This document shows positions 1 to 8,463 of a stretch of 64,000 nt of DNA, piece by piece. The position numbers and the translations under genes are program-made. Source of the DNA: Pseudomonas sp. PB106 (GTDB lineage Bacteria; Pseudomonadota; Gammaproteobacteria; Pseudomonadales; Pseudomonadaceae); the NCBI RefSeq assembly GCF_009764645.1, contig NZ_RWIM01000124.1, forward strand, positions 1-64,000. Direction: 5' to 3'. How positions within the stretch are numbered: position 1 is the first letter of the stretch; every line of letters starts with the position of its first letter. The notes beneath the pieces were generated by a model. It had not been told where the DNA came from, ran no database searches, and saw only the letters and a program-made list of their open reading frames with translations.

Positions 1-18
1 GCTGACGAGTGAAACGAG

Positions 19-63
19 GCTGCGATCTTTTGATCTTTAACATCAAGATCAAAAGATCGCAGC
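19..63. repeat. Large inverted repeat (REP/REPIN-like), also a possible terminator for the chemoreceptor gene
   Basis: Two perfectly complementary 19-base arms (19-37 and 45-63) flank a 7-base loop. The sequence just after it (64-81) carries gccgcagctcctacagg, the complement of the core found in the repeats at 2261-2334 and 40541-40643. It lies immediately downstream of the minus-strand chemoreceptor gene and could also stop its transcription, though no long U-run follows. Belonging to the REPIN-type repeat families of fluorescent pseudomonads is inferred from shape and core. Confidence 0.7.
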
Positions 64-99
64 GTGCCGCAGCTCCTACAGGGGATATGTGTGTGTGCC

Positions 100-2130
100 T
101 CAGACGCGGAAAGCGCTGATCAGTTGTTTGAGTTCCACGACCTGAGCGGACAACGCCCGACTGGCATCTTCAGTCTGATGCGCGCCGTGGGCCGTGCGCT
201 CGCCGGCGCGGTTGATCTCGACGATGTTCTGATCGATGTCATGGGCCACCGCTGTTTGCTGCTCAACGGCAGCGGCGATCTGCTGGTTCTGATCGACGAT
301 CATGCCCACAGCCCCAAGGATGTTTTCCAGCGCCTGCTGGACTTTTTCCGACTGCCCGACCGTGCCATTGGCCATCTGATGGCTGACACCCATGGCTTTC
401 ACCGCCGCGCCGACACCGCCGTGCAGCTTGGCGATCATCTGCTCGATCTCTTCGGTCGATTGCTGAGTGCGTTTGGCCAGGGTGCGCACCTCATCGGCAA
501 CCACGGCGAAACCGCGTCCCTGCTCGCCGGCACGGGCGGCTTCGATCGCGGCGTTTAGCGCCAGCAAGTTGGTCTGCTCGGCGATGCTCTTGATCACTTC
601 GAGGACACGGCTGATCGACTGGCTGTCGCTGGCGAGTTGATTGATCACCAACACCGACTGATCGATCTCGCTGGCCAGCGCAGCAATACTGCCCTGCTGC
701 GACTCCACCAGACCGCGACCGCTGATGGTCTCGTCGTTGACGCTGTGGGCGCTGCTCACCGCGGCGGCGGCACTGCGCGCGACTTCCAGTGACGTCGCCG
801 ACATCTGGTTCATCGCCGTCGCCACTTGCTCGATCTGCGTACGTTGCCCGGCGACCGCCTGATTGCTTTGCGCGGAGACGTTTTCAACCTGACCGGCCTG
901 ACGTTCAACTTCGCCGACGGTCTGGCCGACCCGTTCAATCAAGTCATGAATCTTCTTCACCGTGCCGTTGAACACCTCACCCAACTCACCGAGTTCATCG
1001 CGGCTATGGGCGACGAAATTGACGGTCATATCGCCCGCCGCGACCTTGTCCATCATCGCGCCGAGACGTTTAAGCGTGGTGCGGGTCGAGGCGTAGAAAC
1101 CGCCATACAGATAGAAAATCAGCACAAACACCACCGACAAAGCCGAGGCTTGCAAGATCATGTGCGTGCGGTTCTGCGCCAGTCGCTGCTGCAATTGGCT
1201 GTCGAGGAATTTCAGCGAGGCTTCATTGAGCGCGTAGGTTTTGTCCATCAGCGCGGTGACCTGGTCGTAGAACGCCTGCCACGGTGCATCGAGGGTATCG
1301 GCCATCACCACTTGATCTTCGAACAGCTCGCTCGCCTGCTTCAGCGAGGCCTTGCTGTCGTCGGCCTGGGCGCTGAGTGTTTCGCGGGCGGCTTTGCTGG
1401 AGCCGAGGGCGTCCTGCAGTTTCAAGCCGTATTCCGCCTGGAGTTTTTCGATTTTCACCAGCAACTCATCGAAACGGGTACTGGAAGCACTGTTGAGAAA
1501 ACCCTGGGCCAGCGAGTACGAACCTATCGCCCGGCCTTCGCCGACGGTCTGAGTAATGCTCGGCGTAATCAGCGTCACGAGCTCGCTGAGCTGACGGATA
1601 TCGCCCTGATTGTCCCGACTCAAACCGGCCTGACTGGTGATGACCTGGCTGAAGATCTGCGCGCTGGTCACGAGTTTGCCGATCAAGGCGCTTTTGCTTT
1701 GCAGTGAGCTTTCGACCTGTTGGGCCTTGAACGCCGCAATCATTTCATCGCGTTTGCCATCGAACAGTTTGATCTGCTCGGGATCGTCGGTCATCGCCGT
1801 CAGACCTTGCAGGCGCAACAACACCGCTTGTTCAAGCGTGGTGATTTTCGCTTCGAGGTTGCCGGCCTTGCCCGACTGGCCAAGGGTGACGTTGATCTGC
1901 ACCAGATTGTTCAGGGTTTCCAGATCCCGGCGCAGGGTCAGGCTGTTGCCCAGCAGGTCGAGGCTTTGCAGCTCGACCCGAGTGCCCTGGAATTCGCGAT
2001 AGGAATCGCGCACCAGATAGAAATTGGTCACCAGCATCGGTACCAGGAACAGCACGCTGATCAAGCTGAACTTCATGCCGAAGCTCAGACGGTTCATCAG
2101 CGAGACGGCGGGATAGAGCAAGCTCTTCAC
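100..2130 (-). CDS. Methyl-accepting chemotaxis protein (HAMP and MA signalling domains)
   Basis: Transmembrane chemoreceptor that passes ligand binding to the CheA/CheW array. The first membrane segment follows MNRLSFGMKF (about residues 16-38). A helical periplasmic region of roughly 280 residues ends in a second membrane segment near residues 325-350, followed by a HAMP domain and a long cytoplasmic coiled coil. The conserved hairpin tip (EQTNLLALNAAIEAARAGEQ) lies near residues 515-540. It ends ISAFRV, with no CheR-docking pentapeptide. I chose the GTG at 2128-2130 because GGGAG sits 8 bases upstream; a longer frame opens at 2193 without a good ribosome site. It is adjacent to ampE/ampD, as PA4520 is in PAO1 (from memory). 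The ligand cannot be predicted. Confidence 0.9.
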   Translation of the reverse strand: MKSLLYPAVSLMNRLSFGMKFSLISVLFLVPMLVTNFYLVRDSYREFQGTRVELQSLDLLGNSLTLRRDLETLNNLVQINVTLGQSGKAGNLEAKITTLEQAVLLRLQGLTAMTDDPEQIKLFDGKRDEMIAAFKAQQVESSLQSKSALIGKLVTSAQIFSQVITSQAGLSRDNQGDIRQLSELVTLITPSITQTVGEGRAIGSYSLAQGFLNSASSTRFDELLVKIEKLQAEYGLKLQDALGSSKAARETLSAQADDSKASLKQASELFEDQVVMADTLDAPWQAFYDQVTALMDKTYALNEASLKFLDSQLQQRLAQNRTHMILQASALSVVFVLIFYLYGGFYASTRTTLKRLGAMMDKVAAGDMTVNFVAHSRDELGELGEVFNGTVKKIHDLIERVGQTVGEVERQAGQVENVSAQSNQAVAGQRTQIEQVATAMNQMSATSLEVARSAAAAVSSAHSVNDETISGRGLVESQQGSIAALASEIDQSVLVINQLASDSQSISRVLEVIKSIAEQTNLLALNAAIEAARAGEQGRGFAVVADEVRTLAKRTQQSTEEIEQMIAKLHGGVGAAVKAMGVSHQMANGTVGQSEKVQQALENILGAVGMIVDQNQQIAAAVEQQTAVAHDIDQNIVEINRAGERTAHGAHQTEDASRALSAQVVELKQLISAFRV

Positions 2131-2260
2131 TGGAAGTCTCCCTTGGTTTTTCTTGTTTTTATTGGCAGGCGCAGGACGAGAGCAGATAGCCACTATCGGG
2201 CGCTGTCTCTGTATAGCTCAAATCGAAGGGAGGTTTTGTAACTTAAGGTTAACAACGAAA

Positions 2261-2334
2261 AAGATCGCAGCCTGCGGCAGCGCCCACAGGAAACACACAA
2301 TCCCAGTGTAGGAGCTGCCGCAGGCTGCGATCTT
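2261..2334. repeat. Inverted repeat, REP/REPIN-like element
   Basis: A perfect 21-base arm (2261-2281) recurs inverted at 2314-2334, with a 32-base spacer containing cccacagg and tgtagga. The arms read aagatcgcagcctgcggcag and its complement, matching the core of the elements at 1-81 and 40541-40643. It fills much of the gap between the chemoreceptor start and the ampE end, so it probably separates these two minus-strand genes. Confidence 0.8.
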
Positions 2335-2350
2335 GTGATTTTTCTTGAAA

Positions 2351-3190
2351 TCAGTGAACCAGAACCGTCCACAAGGCAAACCCGGCATACCACAGCACTG
2401 CCGCACGCAGCAGCAGTTCCCACAGACAATCGAGGGTGTTGATGCCGTCCGGCCCGACCGCTGGCGGCGGGATTTCCCCCGCTGCCAGACCGACCTTGTT
2501 GATCAGTTGCGCAGCGCTGATGTTCCAGTTGAGCAGTTCATGCAGCATCACCCGGCTGACCGCAACAAAGTTGCCGACCAGCGCCAGACTGGCCGCCAGC
2601 AAGCGCACCGGCACCCAATCAAAGGCATGGCGCAATTGCCCGGCGCGCTCGACCAGTGCGGGATTCTTGCCGTGCTCTTCGGCCAGTGCCAACAAGCGAT
2701 AAGCCAACGCCGCCACCGGCCCGAGGAGGAAGTACCAGAAGATCACCGCGAAGAAACTCTGGTAAGCCTCCCAGAGCAAATGTCCCTGCACGCGATCGAG
2801 CAATTGCTCGCCGCTGTCGGCGCAGATATCCAGATCACGCTTGGCAACGTGGGCCGCCGCTTGCAGATCCTCGCGGCGCCACGCATCGCGAAACGGCCCC
2901 AGGCCGCCGAGCAGGTCGCCACGTCCCAGACTGTAAATCACCACCAGCAAATGCACTGGCAAGGCCAGCAGGCCGTAAGCCACCGGCTCCAGCACCAGCA
3001 ATAACAAGCCGAGCAGCGCCACCGGCAGCAACACCAGAATCGTCAGTACCAGCCACGGCTTATCGGCCAGTCGCTGGCTGCTTTCGAGTTTGTGCAGTTC
3101 GCGGATCCATCCGCCATCGCGTTGAAGCCGATGGCGCAGGGCCGAAAACTTCTCGATCCAGACCGCCAGCAGTAACACCAGAAAACTCAT
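2351..3190 (-). CDS. ampE: AmpE, inner-membrane regulatory protein of the ampDE operon
   Basis: A 279-residue polytopic membrane protein starting MSFLVLLLAVWIEKFSALRH. Hydrophobic stretches occur at the N-terminus, around residues 50-90 (WLVLTILVLLPVALLG and following), near 150-170 and at the C-terminus. The family is encoded next to ampD and is linked to beta-lactamase induction signalling; its biochemical role is unsettled. The ATG at 3188-3190 overlaps the ampD stop by four bases (ATGA), so the two are translationally coupled. A longer upstream frame exists but lies inside ampD. Confidence 0.9.
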   Translation of the reverse strand: MSFLVLLLAVWIEKFSALRHRLQRDGGWIRELHKLESSQRLADKPWLVLTILVLLPVALLGLLLLVLEPVAYGLLALPVHLLVVIYSLGRGDLLGGLGPFRDAWRREDLQAAAHVAKRDLDICADSGEQLLDRVQGHLLWEAYQSFFAVIFWYFLLGPVAALAYRLLALAEEHGKNPALVERAGQLRHAFDWVPVRLLAASLALVGNFVAVSRVMLHELLNWNISAAQLINKVGLAAGEIPPPAVGPDGINTLDCLWELLLRAAVLWYAGFALWTVLVH

Positions 3191-3747
3191 TGTCCTTCCT
3201 CTTGTGCCAGGGCGGCGCGGTAGCGCGCCCAGTCGAATCCCGGGCCAGGATCGGTCTTGCGCCCGGGAGCAATGTCGCTGTGCCCGCAAATACGGGCGCC
3301 GGTGATAGCCGGAAATGCTGTTTGCAACTGGCGGGTCAGCGCCGTCAACGCTTGATACTGCGCATCGGTGAACGGCAGATCATCGGTGCCTTCGAGTTCG
3401 ATGCCCAAGGAAAAATCGTTACAGGTTTCGCGACCCTCGAACACCGACACGCCAGCATGCCATGCCCGTTCAAGACAGGAGACAAACTGAGTAACCTTGC
3501 CGTCACGTTCGATCAGAAAGTGCGCCGAGACGCGCAGGTCGGCGATCCCTGCAAAATAGGGATGCTCGGTGACATCCAGACGATTCTGGAAAAACTCCTG
3601 CACCTTGCCTGTGGCGAATTGCGCCGGCGGCAGGCTGATGTTGTGGATGACCAACAGGGAGATTTCGCCCGCAGGGCGTTCATTGAAGTTGGGCGATGGG
3701 CAAACCTGCACCCCGTGACACCACCCGCTAGCGGGATCCAACTGCAT
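3187..3747 (-). CDS. ampD: 1,6-anhydro-N-acetylmuramyl-L-alanine amidase AmpD
   Basis: Cytosolic zinc amidase of peptidoglycan recycling. It removes the stem peptide from anhydromuropeptides and so keeps AmpR-activated ampC off. Length is 186 residues, usual for the family. Predicted zinc ligands are H35 (LLVIHNI), H156 (CGHSDIAPG) and D166, with K164 (GRKTDPGPGFDW) in the catalytic position, matching H34/H154/K162/D164 of the characterised enzymes. I took the ATG at 3745-3747 (MQLDPASGW); the open frame runs further upstream into the DUF1631 gene. It is followed directly by ampE. Confidence 0.95.
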   Translation of the reverse strand: MQLDPASGWCHGVQVCPSPNFNERPAGEISLLVIHNISLPPAQFATGKVQEFFQNRLDVTEHPYFAGIADLRVSAHFLIERDGKVTQFVSCLERAWHAGVSVFEGRETCNDFSLGIELEGTDDLPFTDAQYQALTALTRQLQTAFPAITGARICGHSDIAPGRKTDPGPGFDWARYRAALAQEEGQ

Positions 3748-3811
3748 ACCGATTCCTTCAACGCCGACTGTGTTGGCGACCAGTATGCCGTGATCGACCC
3801 CTGGCGCGCGA

Positions 3812-5992
3812 TCACTTGCCGCTATTGAGTCGGCGCAGATTGCCCAGCACTGACTCCAGCGCCCGATCAAACAGCAACGTATCGTCCAGCGCACGGACGG
3901 CGCCACGGCGCAATTCCAGAGCGAGGCTGGTACGACTGCGTTCGCGCACCTTCATCCCGGTACGATCGACAAAGATGTACTTGCCCGTCGCTTCGATGAT
4001 GGCGGCCAGTTTGCAGCGCAAGCTGTGTTCGTCGTCTTCAGCAAACGCCACCCAACTGCCGAGCCGCAATTGCTCAACCTGGCGCAGACCTGCGTCGTCG
4101 TGAGGCAAACGCACGGAGGTCAGTTCCACCGAGCCCTCGTCAGCGGTCGGCAGAACGATCTGCTGCGACACTTCGATCATCGCCGTCGCTTGATCGGACT
4201 CCACCGATCGCTCCAATACCTTGACGTGCAGCGCTTCGAGCTCGCTGAAAAACTCACTGGTGGCGAACGGATCGAACGCGATACTGGTCAGGCCATCACG
4301 CAGCGACTTGAGCAAACCCGGCACTAGGGCCAATAAACGCAGACTGGACTCGGGATCATCATGGCGCTGCACGCTCCAGATCAATTGCTCCATGGTCTGC
4401 ACATCGGCCTGCCACTCGGCGGACTGATCGCCATGTTTGAGGCGCGTCAGCAGCAGCACTTTGCTCCAGGCGTTCTGGATGAAGGTGACCACGGACGGCG
4501 GCAGGACTTTGCCCAGCAATGCCTGATTCAACGCCCGTTCGACCCGGCGCCGAGCCAGTTCGGTTTTGGCGCGGCCTTCTTCGGCATCGCGCAAACGCTG
4601 CTCCAGCAGTTCGCTGCGGCGGCGCTCGTCGCTGGTAAAGGCGAGGAAGTCGGCGAGCAGCTCGGAGAAAATCGCCGGGTCATCAACAAAGTCGCTGAGC
4701 AGGCGTTGCACCACTTGTTCGATGCGCACGTACAAACTGTCGCGCTCGGCACTGTCGCAGTCGCCCCAGCCCATGGCTGCATCGGCGATCTCATTGAGCA
4801 GGCGCCGCGCCGGATGGCTGCTGCGGCTGAAAAAGCTTTTGTCGAGCACGGCGACTTTAAGCATCGGGATCTGCAAGCGGGCGATCAGCGCTTTGAGCGA
4901 ATCGGGCACGTTGCGGTCCTCGAGGATACATTCGAAGACCATCGCGATCAGGTTGATCACGTCTTCGTCTGCACCGCCGACGATCCGCGACTTGCCGCTT
5001 TTGACGCTGACCCGCGTCAGCAGCTGTTCGAGCTGATTGCGCAGATCGAAGTCGTCCTGCGCGGCGAGCGCTGGCACGTATTGTTGCAAATGCGAAAGCA
5101 GGCGCAGCAGGTCGCGCGTGGTGATCGGCTGGCTCGCGCTGCTGGCTTCCAGGGTCGGCGTCACGCTACCGCGCACATGCAACAGCAGCTCCTGCAGCGC
5201 GGCGAACACTTCCTGCACGCCTTCGTCGGCGGGCGTCGGCTCATGACTTTCTTCGCTGTAGACGCTGGCGGCCGCTCGATCCATGGCGCGCCGCGCCGGT
5301 GCCGGTTTCAACGCTGGCAACACGCCGGTGGCAAGCAGCAACTGGTTGGCTTCAGCGTAAAGTTGTTCGGTGTCGGCCAGCACATAGCGCTCGAACAGTT
5401 TGAGCAGGATCAGCTTGACCTTGATCTCCACGCCCAGATTGCGCCCGGCTTGCAAGAAGAACTCGCACAGCATCGCCGGACCGAGCGGGTTGTGCTGATC
5501 GTCGAGGGTATTGCCGAGCAAGGCATTGAGCCGCAAGGTCAATTGATCGAGGGCGAAACCATCGCGCTTGAGCACCCGACCGACCATGGTTTCGACCGCT
5601 ACGCTGCGCTCCATGTCATCGGTGCGCGGCGCCGTGTCCTCGAACAGCAGCGTGCGCGGCAGCGTGTTGTGTGTGGGGTCGAATTGGGTGAGACCAACGA
5701 AGGCTTCGAAAAACTGCTCGAGAAATCCGCGCTCGATATTCTTGCGCTTGAGGCGCAGGTCGCGCATGGCTTCGAAAAAGATGTTCTGCTCGACGTCGTT
5801 GCGCGCCCGATCGGCCATTTCAAACAGCGTGTCGTCGGCGTTATCGAACAGTTCCTGCAAGCCGTGACGCAGTTGCTGCGCGGCCTTGTCGCGAACCTGA
5901 AGCAGAATCACAGGCAGGCGGGCGAGCGGCGAGTGATTCGCCTGATCGATAGCGCCTTTGTGCAAAGGCACCACTTTCCCGTCGTTGTGCAT
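3812..5992 (-). CDS. DUF1631 family protein
   Basis: A 726-residue cytoplasmic protein with no signal peptide or obvious membrane segment. It is rich in Leu, Glu and Arg, predicted mostly helical, with a coiled-coil-like stretch around residues 480-520 (LLEQRLRDAEEGRAKTELAR). The last ~120 residues look more beta-rich (LGSWVAFAEDD, KYIFVDRTGMKV). It matches the DUF1631 family, sometimes misnamed thymidine phosphorylase; function unknown. The ATG at 5990-5992 has GGAGG about 7 bases upstream, better than the ATG at 6028. It precedes ampD by 64 bases on the same strand, an order I recall from PAO1 (PA4523-PA4522-PA4521). Confidence 0.85.
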   Translation of the reverse strand: MHNDGKVVPLHKGAIDQANHSPLARLPVILLQVRDKAAQQLRHGLQELFDNADDTLFEMADRARNDVEQNIFFEAMRDLRLKRKNIERGFLEQFFEAFVGLTQFDPTHNTLPRTLLFEDTAPRTDDMERSVAVETMVGRVLKRDGFALDQLTLRLNALLGNTLDDQHNPLGPAMLCEFFLQAGRNLGVEIKVKLILLKLFERYVLADTEQLYAEANQLLLATGVLPALKPAPARRAMDRAAASVYSEESHEPTPADEGVQEVFAALQELLLHVRGSVTPTLEASSASQPITTRDLLRLLSHLQQYVPALAAQDDFDLRNQLEQLLTRVSVKSGKSRIVGGADEDVINLIAMVFECILEDRNVPDSLKALIARLQIPMLKVAVLDKSFFSRSSHPARRLLNEIADAAMGWGDCDSAERDSLYVRIEQVVQRLLSDFVDDPAIFSELLADFLAFTSDERRRSELLEQRLRDAEEGRAKTELARRRVERALNQALLGKVLPPSVVTFIQNAWSKVLLLTRLKHGDQSAEWQADVQTMEQLIWSVQRHDDPESSLRLLALVPGLLKSLRDGLTSIAFDPFATSEFFSELEALHVKVLERSVESDQATAMIEVSQQIVLPTADEGSVELTSVRLPHDDAGLRQVEQLRLGSWVAFAEDDEHSLRCKLAAIIEATGKYIFVDRTGMKVRERSRTSLALELRRGAVRALDDTLLFDRALESVLGNLRRLNSGK

Positions 5993-6190
5993 CCAAGCCT
6001 CCTGGAACGGTGATTCTTCGGACGTCAAAGCTATGACGTCAAATGCAAGGCGGATTATCTTGCAAAAGATGTCCCCGGCGCTATAGCCGTCAGGGTTTCC
6101 CCTATGTCGGCGCCCTTCCAGTGACCACGGCTCAACGCGGTTTGCTCAAACAAATTCGACCGGATGCAGTCAGGCACGCACGTTCTCGCC

Positions 6191-6220
6191 TTGGGTTGGC
6201 CGATCCCATGCCCCTATAAT
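6191..6220 (+). promoter_or_regulatory. Probable sigma70 promoter of nadC
   Basis: TTGGGT at 6191-6196 and a perfect TATAAT at 6215-6220 with an 18-base spacer, 27 bases ahead of the nadC ATG. The -10 is strong, the -35 partial. Confidence 0.6.
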
Positions 6221-6247
6221 CGAAGCACTTTGTTTGTGGAGCCCGTT

Positions 6248-7096
6248 ATGCCGAATCTACGTCTCGCCGATTTGACCGCCGAAATCGAAGCCAACGTGCG
6301 CCGTGCGTTGCTCGAAGACATCGGCAGCGGCGACATCACCGCACAACTGATCCCGGCTGAACGCCTGGCCAAAGCCACCATCATCACCCGCGACGAAGCC
6401 GTCATCTGTGGCACGGCGTGGGTCGATGCAGTATTTCGTCAGCTCGATCCCCGCGTTGCAGTGCACTGGCAAGTGGTCGATGGTGAGCGGGTCAAAGCCA
6501 ATCAGCCGCTGTTTCATCTGGAAGGTCCGGCGCGGTCGCTGCTGACCGGTGAACGCAGTGCGCTGAACTTCCTGCAATTGCTTTCCGGGGTGGCCACGCG
6601 CGCGCAGTATCTGGCTGATTTCGTCGGGCAGACGCAGGTCAAACTGCTGGATACCCGCAAGACCCTGCCGGGCCTGCGCCTGGCGCAGAAGTACGCCGTC
6701 ACCTGCGGTGGCTGCCATAACCATCGCATTGGCCTGTACGACGCGTTCCTGATCAAGGAAAACCACATCGCCGCCAGCGGTGGCATCCCGCAGGCGATCG
6801 CCGCCGCGCACAAGATCGCGCCGGGCAAACCAGTGGAAATCGAAGTTGAAAGCCTTGAAGAGCTGAAGGAGGCGTTGGAAGCAGGTGCCGACATCATCAT
6901 GCTCGATGAGTTGAGCCTGGATGACATGCGCGAAGCCGTGCGCCTGAACGGCGGCAAGGCAAAACTGGAAGCCAGCGGTGGCATCAACGAAAGCACGCTG
7001 CTACCGATTGCCGAAACCGGGGTGGACTACATCTCGATCGGCGCAATGACCAAGGATGTCAAAGCGGTCGACCTGTCGATGCGTCTCAGCCTTTAA
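6248..7096 (+). CDS. nadC: Nicotinate-nucleotide pyrophosphorylase (carboxylating), quinolinate phosphoribosyltransferase
   Basis: De novo NAD synthesis: quinolinate plus PRPP gives nicotinate mononucleotide, CO2 and PPi. The protein has 282 residues, typical length. The family signature is present: [20 protein letters not shown] around residue 100, the substrate-binding [20 protein letters not shown] near 137, EVESLEEL near 200 and the barrel-end EASGGIN near 245. The ATG at 6248 follows a good promoter; an open frame upstream begins before that promoter and is rejected. It is divergent from the DUF1631 gene. Confidence 0.97.
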   Translation: MPNLRLADLTAEIEANVRRALLEDIGSGDITAQLIPAERLAKATIITRDEAVICGTAWVDAVFRQLDPRVAVHWQVVDGERVKANQPLFHLEGPARSLLTGERSALNFLQLLSGVATRAQYLADFVGQTQVKLLDTRKTLPGLRLAQKYAVTCGGCHNHRIGLYDAFLIKENHIAASGGIPQAIAAAHKIAPGKPVEIEVESLEELKEALEAGADIIMLDELSLDDMREAVRLNGGKAKLEASGGINESTLLPIAETGVDYISIGAMTKDVKAVDLSMRLSL

Positions 7097-7114
7097 ACAG
7101 CAGCGACAAGATGC

Positions 7115-7175
7115 GAGCTACAAGCTACAAGCCAAAGCGCCGTTGCTTTGACTTGTAGCTTGAAACTTGTAGCTC
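7115..7175. repeat. Imperfect inverted repeat between nadC and the DUF6388 gene
   Basis: gagctacaag (7115-7124) and cttgtagctc (7166-7175) are complementary. Inside, ctacaag/cttgtag and caaagc/gctttg extend the pairing around a short loop. The two flanking genes converge, so it can act as a bidirectional terminator. The iterated gctacaa units also resemble dispersed intergenic repeats. Confidence 0.6.
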
Positions 7176-7185
7176 CTAGCTGCTC

Positions 7186-7485
7186 TTAGACGACAAGATT
7201 ATTCATCTCGCAGTACTCTTCCCACTCGACGCCCAGCACTTCAGCCGCTTCTTTGTGCAGCACAAGGCGCTGCGCCTCGAACTCCTCCGGCGTGCTCGTG
7301 TACTTGAGCGTCAACTCCCACGGCTGCAGGCCCTGAGCCTCGGCTTCGTCTTCGAACGCCCACTGAATCTGATCTTTCTGATCATCAGGACTGAGATCCT
7401 TGATCTCTTCCAACAGCTGCGGCGCGTCTAGCTTGTACTTTTCCAGCGCTTGTTCGTGACGTTGCTCTTGAGTTAATTCGGTCAT
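7186..7485 (-). CDS. DUF6388 family small acidic protein
   Basis: A 99-residue acidic, helical cytoplasmic protein beginning MTELTQEQRHEQALEKYKLD. It contains the conserved block LSPDDQKDQIQWAFEDEAEA, followed by LQPWELTLKYTS, and resembles the DUF6388 family of pseudomonads. Function unknown. The ATG at 7483-7485 is taken; the frame runs 29 codons further upstream without a better site. It converges on nadC and is divergent from the coiled-coil gene at 7763. Confidence 0.7.
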   Translation of the reverse strand: MTELTQEQRHEQALEKYKLDAPQLLEEIKDLSPDDQKDQIQWAFEDEAEAQGLQPWELTLKYTSTPEEFEAQRLVLHKEAAEVLGVEWEEYCEMNNLVV

Positions 7486-7762
7486 GGCGTTCTCGCTGAT
7501 CGTAAGAATGGAGGATGGATCTGGATCATCAAGGATCTCTCTGACGCGGATTTGTCCGGCCTTCGGAACCATTCGGGATCATCTGAAAACTGCTAAGCGA
7601 TGCTCATGCAGGCACCGAATATAGGACGTTTGCATGACGAATTACACGGCTCTTTACATCTCTCGCACAAAAAGTTGACCTGCGGAACATAAATACGTAT
7701 TTCGAGTCATAGCGATGTGCCACTTCGGCACTCAACTTCGCTGTTCACAAGGAAAACCAGTG

Positions 7763-8257
7763 ATGCGCAGCTTTTCGAAAATGTCCGCTGTTGTCTCCAC
7801 CACCGCTCTGATCGCTGCTATGGCGCTTCCCGCGAGCGCAATGGCACTGGAGCTGAGCTCCAGCAGCCCGTCCTACGGGGACAAGTTTTCGTTGATTCAC
7901 AACGACTACGGCAAAGAAGTGGTGATCCGCAGCGATTTCAGCGTCGATGAATTGAAAAAAATGCGCGACACCGTCAGCGATCAATCACGCCAGATCGAAG
8001 AACTCAAACGCAGCAGCGGTTCGAACTCCAGCTCCAGCGGCAAGGAAATCGAGGAACTGAAAAACAAGGTCAAGGAACAGGATCGCAAGCTTGAAACCCT
8101 CGGCCGTCAGGTGGAAGACCTCAAGCGCAACAGCGGTTCCAGCTCTAATTCGAACAGCAGCGAGATTTCCAGTCTGAAACAGAGAATCAACGATCAGGAT
8201 CGGGCGATGGATCAGCTCAAACGTACCGTCGAGGATCTGAGCCGCAAGGTGAAATAA
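7763..8257 (+). CDS. Secreted protein with tandem coiled-coil repeats and Ser/Asn-rich linkers
   Basis: A 164-residue protein that I do not recognise. The N-terminus is a clear Sec signal (MRSFSK, a hydrophobic stretch, then ASAMA-LELSS; cleavage near residue 28). After a short unique region (SPSYGDKFSLIHNDYGKEVV) come three similar ~25-residue heptad segments ending in QIEELKR, QVEDLKR and TVEDLSRKVK. They are separated by linkers made almost only of Ser, Gly and Asn (SSGSNSSSSG, NSGSSSNSNSS). There is no lipobox or membrane anchor, so it is probably periplasmic or exported. The ATG at 7763 follows AAGGA by 8 bases. It is a single gene, ending 6 bases before the convergent tRNA-Thr gene. Confidence 0.75.
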   Translation: MRSFSKMSAVVSTTALIAAMALPASAMALELSSSSPSYGDKFSLIHNDYGKEVVIRSDFSVDELKKMRDTVSDQSRQIEELKRSSGSNSSSSGKEIEELKNKVKEQDRKLETLGRQVEDLKRNSGSSSNSNSSEISSLKQRINDQDRAMDQLKRTVEDLSRKVK

Positions 8258-8263
8258 GGAGGA

Positions 8264-8339
8264 TGGTGCCCGAGACAGGAATCGAACCTGCGACCTTCGC
8301 GTTACGAGTGCGCTGCTCTACCGGCTGAGCTACACGGGC
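8264..8339 (-). tRNA. tRNA-Thr (CGT anticodon)
   Basis: On the minus strand the cloverleaf reads GCCCGTGTAGCTCAGCCGG..., with anticodon loop CTCGTAA and T-loop GGTTCGATTCC. The 3' CCA is encoded. The acceptor stem has one apparent T-T mismatch (position 6 with 67). It is 76 nt long. Confidence 0.95.
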
Positions 8340-8402
8340 GGTGGGCTAAACCTAGCACCGGTCTCAGGGTCCGGCAACTTGCTCCCATGATTTTGCCCAG
8401 AC

Positions 8403-8440
8403 AAAAAAATGCCCCACCGTTTACACGGCGGGGCATTTTT
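8403..8440 (-). terminator. Rho-independent terminator of pnp
   Basis: A 14-bp stem (8407-8420 with 8425-8438, one G-T pair) has a 4-base loop and is flanked by A/T runs. Read on the minus strand it gives GGGGCATTTTTTT, 24 bases after the pnp stop. Confidence 0.88.
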
Positions 8441-8463
8441 ATTGCGCTAACGCTTTGGGGTGA

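Noticed and set aside
4361-6013. 550-codon plus-strand frame opposite the DUF1631 gene
   Set aside because: Antisense shadow; His/Gln-rich composition typical of reversed Pseudomonas genes.
8010-8170. Repetitive AGC/TCC tracts resembling a short-repeat array
   Set aside because: They are the Ser/Asn linker codons of the coiled-coil gene, irregular and in frame. Not CRISPR.
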